A stretch of DNA of 64,000 nt. Source: Owenia fusiformis. Taxonomy: Eukaryota > Annelida > Polychaeta > Sabellida > Oweniidae. A program made the position numbers and the translations under genes. The notes below the pieces were generated by a model, which was given only the letters and a program-made list of their open reading frames with translations, searched no databases and was not told where the DNA came from. The stretch lies in contig CAIIXF020000004.1 in assembly GCA_903813345.2 (NCBI GenBank), forward strand, positions 23,685,985-23,749,984, in the 5' to 3' direction. Below are positions 59,708-64,000 of this stretch, one piece after another. The first letter of the stretch is position 1, and each line of letters begins with the position of its first letter.

Positions 59708-59975
59708 TTTGTTCTTTCCTTTGGCAGTTGTGCATATATTCATAAGGGGGGGGGGGTATTAATGAGAAGACTTTGGAGGAATGTATTGCAATTTTTGGTA
59801 TTTTCCCTATTAACACCTTTGCTTACATATTAATAGGGGGGGGGGGTATTAATGAGAAGACTTTGGAGAATTGTATAGCAATATTGTTGATATTTTTCCT
59901 TTAACACTTGTGCTTACATACTAATAGGGGGTTATGAGTGAAAAAACTTTTGAGGAATGTCATAGCAATTTTAGA
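59708..59975 (+). repeat. 90-bp tandem repeat, ~3 copies
   Basis: TAAGGGGGGGGGGGTATTAA near 59741 recurs near 59831 (ATAGGGGGGGGG) and 59921 (ATAGGGGGTT), each followed by ATGAGAAGACTTTGGAG-type sequence. The G-run shortens in the last copy. Confidence 0.88.
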
Positions 59976-60236
59976 GAAAACATTAGGTGAATATATAGCT
60001 ACCCGAATGTCTCCCGGAGGACCTATCTTAATCATGAATTCGAGTTGGGTAATACCAAATCTTTTGTAGGTGATTTCTTATATCTAATTAGTATCCAACA
60101 TCAGTGATGAAGAACAAATAATTTGGAAGGCAATCAAAAACTCTACTCTAAATAATAAAATTACTGGTTTATTGGTATTCTCATTGCGTGTCCTCTACCT
60201 ATTTACATAGCATGTAAAATACCCCAACCTCTGTTG

Positions 60237-60500
60237 CAAGGGTTAAAGGATATGTGGCTATAACGAAACATTATAAAACTTAAGCTCAAATTCTTCAACA
60301 GACACATCATTCATTTATTTTAGGTAGATCACATTTATAAATCAACATCTATATAGTCAAGGTTAAAGGATAGGTGTCCATAACGGAACATTATAAAACT
60401 TTAGCTCAAATTCTTCAACAGACACATTGTATCTGTATTTTATGCAAATCACAGTTATTAATCAACAACTCTTGTGAAGGTTTAAAGATAGGTGTCTAAA
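60237..60500 (+). repeat. ~120-bp tandem repeat, ~2.2 copies
   Basis: GGTTAAAGGATATGTGGCTA (60241) recurs at 60361 as GGTTAAAGGATAGGTGTCCA and partly at about 60479. AGCTCAAATTCTTCAACAGA is shared. Confidence 0.88.
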
Positions 60501-60604
60501 ATAATTGATTTACTGGTCTCTATTGGAGTATGTATGACCGCTTAAATTCATGAATGCAAATAGTTGTGTTTCTTGTCTGTTTATTATCATATTAGAATCG
60601 TAAC

Positions 60605-60767
60605 AAAGACCTCGATTTTATGATTTATGTCAAATATCAATGACCTCAAATTTTATTCTGGCCATTGCCATAGACATCATTCGTTACGCGATTTTGGTCT
60701 TTTAACAATGAACAGAATAAAATTTTCGGTCTATATCACGCCACAAATCATAAAATCTCGGTCTTTA
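60605..60767. repeat. Hairpin (MITE-like), two nested stems
   Basis: AAAGACCTCGATTTTATGAT pairs with ATCATAAAATCTCGGTCTTT. An inner stem GACCTCAAATTTTATTCTG pairs with CAGAATAAAATTTTCGGTC. Confidence 0.85.
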
Positions 60768-61027
60768 TTTCTTAGATATTATCAGACTCTCGCTTAAATA
60801 AAACAGTGATGCATTTAGGCAAATCACAATCAATTCCGTGAAAGTAACATGTATTTTTCAGTGAAATTTTCATTTCTCTCTCCGATGGCAAAGCTGGCAT
60901 GTGAATCAACGTTATCGTAACTTCTATTTCTATTTTCTAGGTCCGATGAGCTAGTTCCAAAAAGCTAAATTTGCTCATCAGTGAATGGTCACTTTTGATA
61001 TTGAGTGTTATTCCTATGTATTTCCAG
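60768..61027 (+). other. 3' end of receptor intron
   Basis: Leads into the acceptor TATGTATTTCCAG at 61015-61027. No other feature. Confidence 0.6.
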
Positions 61028-63487
61028 GTTACTTCTCCCTTGGTACCTACACGTGTGTGTTCTGGGTAACAATGGATGTCTTGATGTGCACTTCTTCGAT
61101 TTGGCATATGTGCACAATGAGCATGGATAGATTCTTCACGCTTAAGTACCCAATGAAATATGGTCGAAACAAGACTAAAACAATGGTCGCCTTGAAGATA
61201 ATGTTCGTCTGGGTAGTCAGTGCCGCCATCTGTAGCCCATTATGTGTACTAGGCTTAATTGACACTACAAATGTGCTAAATGAAGGATTATGCGTTCCTG
61301 CAATTCCAGAGTTTGTCATTTATGGCTCTATGTTTGCATTCTACATTCCTTTAATCATAATGATTGTGACGTATGCATTGACGTTAAGGATATTACGTCA
61401 AAATAGACAGCTAATGAAAGGTATGGAAGAGGCCGTAATGAAAACGAAAAGGAAAAAAACGCCGTAAGGCAATACACAGTGCTGTTAGTGCAATACGATA
61501 TAATTACTCCGGTAATGAACTCAAAACTATGGATACTGAGCTTCCAAAGGAGGAAGAAAACAATGTTAATGTGATTGAAACGGTATTTGATTCCCAGCAT
61601 GAACAATCCAGTGATACTGTATGTAATGGATATACACGACATGTACCTAGTGCTAATGTACAACCCCCTGAGATTGAGATCTCAGAAGATGTAGAAAACT
61701 CTAATGATCCTAATTCTGGCGACGCAGATGCACAAACTGAACATGTGGCGCCACCTAAAGTGAAACGTTTATCTGCCTCGTGTAACGATTTGCCAAGTTT
61801 TCACGTGACTAGTTGCTCACCAAAGCACAGTCAAAATAAAACTATGCAACAACAGGAATTTTTAAAAATAGGAGATCAGCGACAATTTGGTGGGAGTATG
61901 ATAAGCCCGGGATTATCAAATTTTTATTTTTCTACAGCATCTTTGAATAGTATGTTGAGCCTATATCAAAGTCAAAGTTTATTAGTAGAAGATCCAGAGA
62001 TGCTGGAGCGATATAGTCAGATTGATCTTGAAATGGATGAGTGTCTAAATCTTGACCAAGATTCCGCAGGTCCAAACAGTTCAAAACAAGAAGATGAGAG
62101 CTCTCATGAAAAGGAGGGAAATTGTGAAACTACTAAGAACTCATCAACTAATCGTCAAGAATTTAGAGCAAAATCAAGCAGTGATATACGATTTTCCTTA
62201 AGCTCTAGTCATCAAGATATCTCTTTGACTATAAACAATCATCTTGATATCCACTATCCCCAAAACCAATGCAGGAGTTGCGAAAATATGACATTTTCTG
62301 ACAATCCTACAAAACCAGAAACAAATAAATCTACAGAAAACGCGACTCTTAATTGTGCGACGTCAAGTTTGAGCTGTCAGTCGGGAATAGATGGCAGTAA
62401 CGTTTGTTTTAATATAACAAGTAAGATGAGTGATGCGCCATTTGAAACGGATGAGTCTAAAGCTGATAATACATATGAAAATGTTGTTGCGTCATCCTCA
62501 AGTTTGGATTTACATAAAGATCCATCTTTGTCTGGATCAAGCGTCATATCATCTGATGACCAAGCCTCGTGGGGAAAGGGAGAAGATGCATCAGATATCC
62601 AATCTGAATTAATTATCGCAACAACACCAATAAAGCAGAGAGCCTCAGTTGGTAAAATTTTTGACAGGTTAACAGGGTCACACAGCCATCAACATATATC
62701 CGCGTCACAAAGTCTCCTTAGCAACCATAAAACAACCAATCACCATAACAACAAGAAAACTGATTGTTGTCAGTCTAAAAAACTAGATATTCCCAAATCG
62801 CCTTTGATAAAAAGGACGCACCATTCAATAAAACAATTAAAATCATCAATACTCAAAGCGGCGTCTCCACGGAGCAATGGGTGCCAAAATGGGAAGGTTT
62901 CTCAGACTAGTTCTAAAAGTACCCTTGCAAATGGAGACGGATGTAACAGAAAGGTGCTTACATTTGACAACGAAAGTATAAAGCATAACTCAGTGACTAA
63001 GCTACGTCAGAAAAGTAGCAACGAACTCAAAGCTTTATTAGTTAAGAACAAGAATACTGGTGGGAATCCGATGAAAAGATTAACAATTTCAAAAAGGACA
63101 GCCTCAAATGAGGCAAAAGCATCAAAAGTATTAGGAATAATATTTGGAGTTTTTGTTATCTTATGGACGCCATTTTTTGTGATGAATGTTGTTTCTGTGA
63201 CCTGTATGGAATGCATGGCCCAATTGACCCCAGAACTTGCCTCTTTTATCACATGGTTCGGATACCTCGCATCACTGGCCAATCCTATAATATACACCAT
63301 GTTTAACACTGCATTCAGGCGGGCATTTGTGAACATTCTCACGTGTAAGTACCGTAAAGGATACAACATGGCTGACAGTGTTTATATGAGTACAACAACC
63401 AACTGGATGACTGACAAGAGAAACACAACAAATACCATGACTAATACATTGACTATAACACATCATAGAGACAGTAGGTCACAATAG
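61028..63487 (+). CDS. 5-HT2: 5-HT2-type serotonin receptor, 3' part (TM3 to stop), with apparent frameshift
   Basis: Plasma-membrane class A GPCR. The 5-HT2 family couples to Gq/phospholipase C. The exon follows a TTTCCAG acceptor and opens in phase 1. TM3: disulfide Cys (YTCVFW), amine-binding Asp at 61075 in MDVLMCTSSIWHMC, the 5-HT2-type block. The E/DRY motif is DRF (61126). TM4 has KIMFVWVVSAAICSP. ECL2 Cys (GLCVP). TM5 FVIYGSMFAFYIPLIIMIVT is very close to 5-HT2. A very long polar ICL3 (about 567 residues, Ser/Asn-rich) follows. TM6 ASKVLGIIFGVFVILWTPFF has the toggle Trp at 63164. TM7 has NPIIY at 63281, then a short tail ending SRSQ. The frame changes by one base near the A7 run at 61451-61457: 60985-61467 is one frame, and 61442-63487 continues in the next. 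Upstream exons with TM1-TM2 were not found in the window. Family call is firm; integrity is not. Confidence 0.93.
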
Positions 63488-63658
63488 AAAACGTCATTAC
63501 CCTGTAGTCGAATTAATTAATAGGCTATCATTGCTCATATACGAACAATATGTTGAATAATTCAAGATCAGTACTTCCTTAAAATTAAATGTTTTTGTTC
63601 GTCTTAGTGTGCACATCTCGTGAAACTTTTTAAATGAGTGATAAAAATTGAATATTAA

Positions 63659-63664
63659 AATAAA
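63659..63664 (+). terminator. Possible poly(A) signal
   Basis: AATAAA about 170 bases after the receptor stop; another lies near 63805. A weak signal in AT-rich DNA. Confidence 0.3.
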
Positions 63665-64000
63665 ACAATTGAATTGATATTGAAAATGTTCTAACTGTGC
63701 GATGCGCATGACGGAAATCACTCATACAAGTAGTTTTATATAAAGATGTCAGGTCAGTATAGGTACGTGTGTACATGTAAGTATTGATAAGTAAGCATCG
63801 TTCAGAATAAAAACGAATTTACATAATATAAATGATAATTTAAAAAGTAGACAAAACGTAATATAAGAAGGAAAGATGGCCAAGTAATGATGACAGTTAA
63901 GGGAATATGTTTACTATTATGAGTACAATGCCTTTTTCTCTTTTTACCAATGTAGGAGTTTATGAAGTACACTATCTAGTATTATAATCTAACTGTACTA
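63665..64000. other. Downstream flank of receptor gene
   Basis: AT-rich sequence, probably 3' UTR or intergenic; nothing else seen. Confidence 0.45.

Noticed and set aside
61529-63487. The 652-codon ORF as a separate gene
   Set aside because: Its end contains only TM6-TM7 of the receptor and the frame is open upstream to 61442, so it is the continuation of the same gene.

Overview
This is animal (metazoan) nuclear DNA, AT-rich and gene-poor. The strand is crowded with inverted repeats, tandem arrays and non-autonomous DNA transposons. Coding sequence is split by GT-AG introns. The only confident host gene is a serotonin 5-HT2-type receptor, and its sequence and very long third intracellular loop fit an invertebrate bilaterian. 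I cannot resolve the phylum from the window alone.

Layout. 0-10 kb: intergenic DNA with one 5-bp-TSD hAT-like MITE (1681-1989), several hairpins and a small possible membrane-peptide ORF (7408-7593). 9.9-10.4 kb: a broken cysteine-rich (VWC-like) secreted-protein reading frame on the minus strand. 10.9-13.6 kb: a TTAA-target MITE, mariner-type MITEs and a second hAT-like family. 14.3-14.8 kb: a 36-bp minisatellite. 19.6-27 kb: small tandem arrays, a near-perfect 107-bp-arm hairpin (23238-23628) and a 1.46-kb satellite of about 54-bp units. 28.8-32.1 kb: a complete 3.3-kb foldback element whose arms are 42-bp tandem arrays, flanked by a perfect 10-bp target duplication. 33.1-40.2 kb: a complete 7.1-kb piggyBac element bounded by TTAA, with an apparently intact four-exon transposase on the minus strand. 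Younger MITEs sit in its introns and flanks. 41.6-60.8 kb: more MITEs, a 1-kb TTAA element with CCCTAGAAG ends, a 210-bp tandem array and several hairpins. 61.0-63.5 kb: the 3' part of the 5-HT2-like receptor gene (TM3 to stop) on the plus strand.

How the parts relate. The piggyBac transposase is the only plausible active enzyme here. It could act on its own element and perhaps on the other TTAA elements with CCC-type ends (45855-46886), but this is inference. At least six elements, in two families plus a nested foldback, share 5-bp target duplications and CAG/CAC termini. That points to a hAT5-type transposase encoded elsewhere. The receptor exons reach to within 520 bp of the window's right edge. 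Its upstream exons (N-terminus, TM1, TM2) were not found. The receptor reading frame shifts by one base at an A7 run just after TM5. This is either an assembly indel, a real lesion, or hidden by a 517-bp phase-compatible intron.
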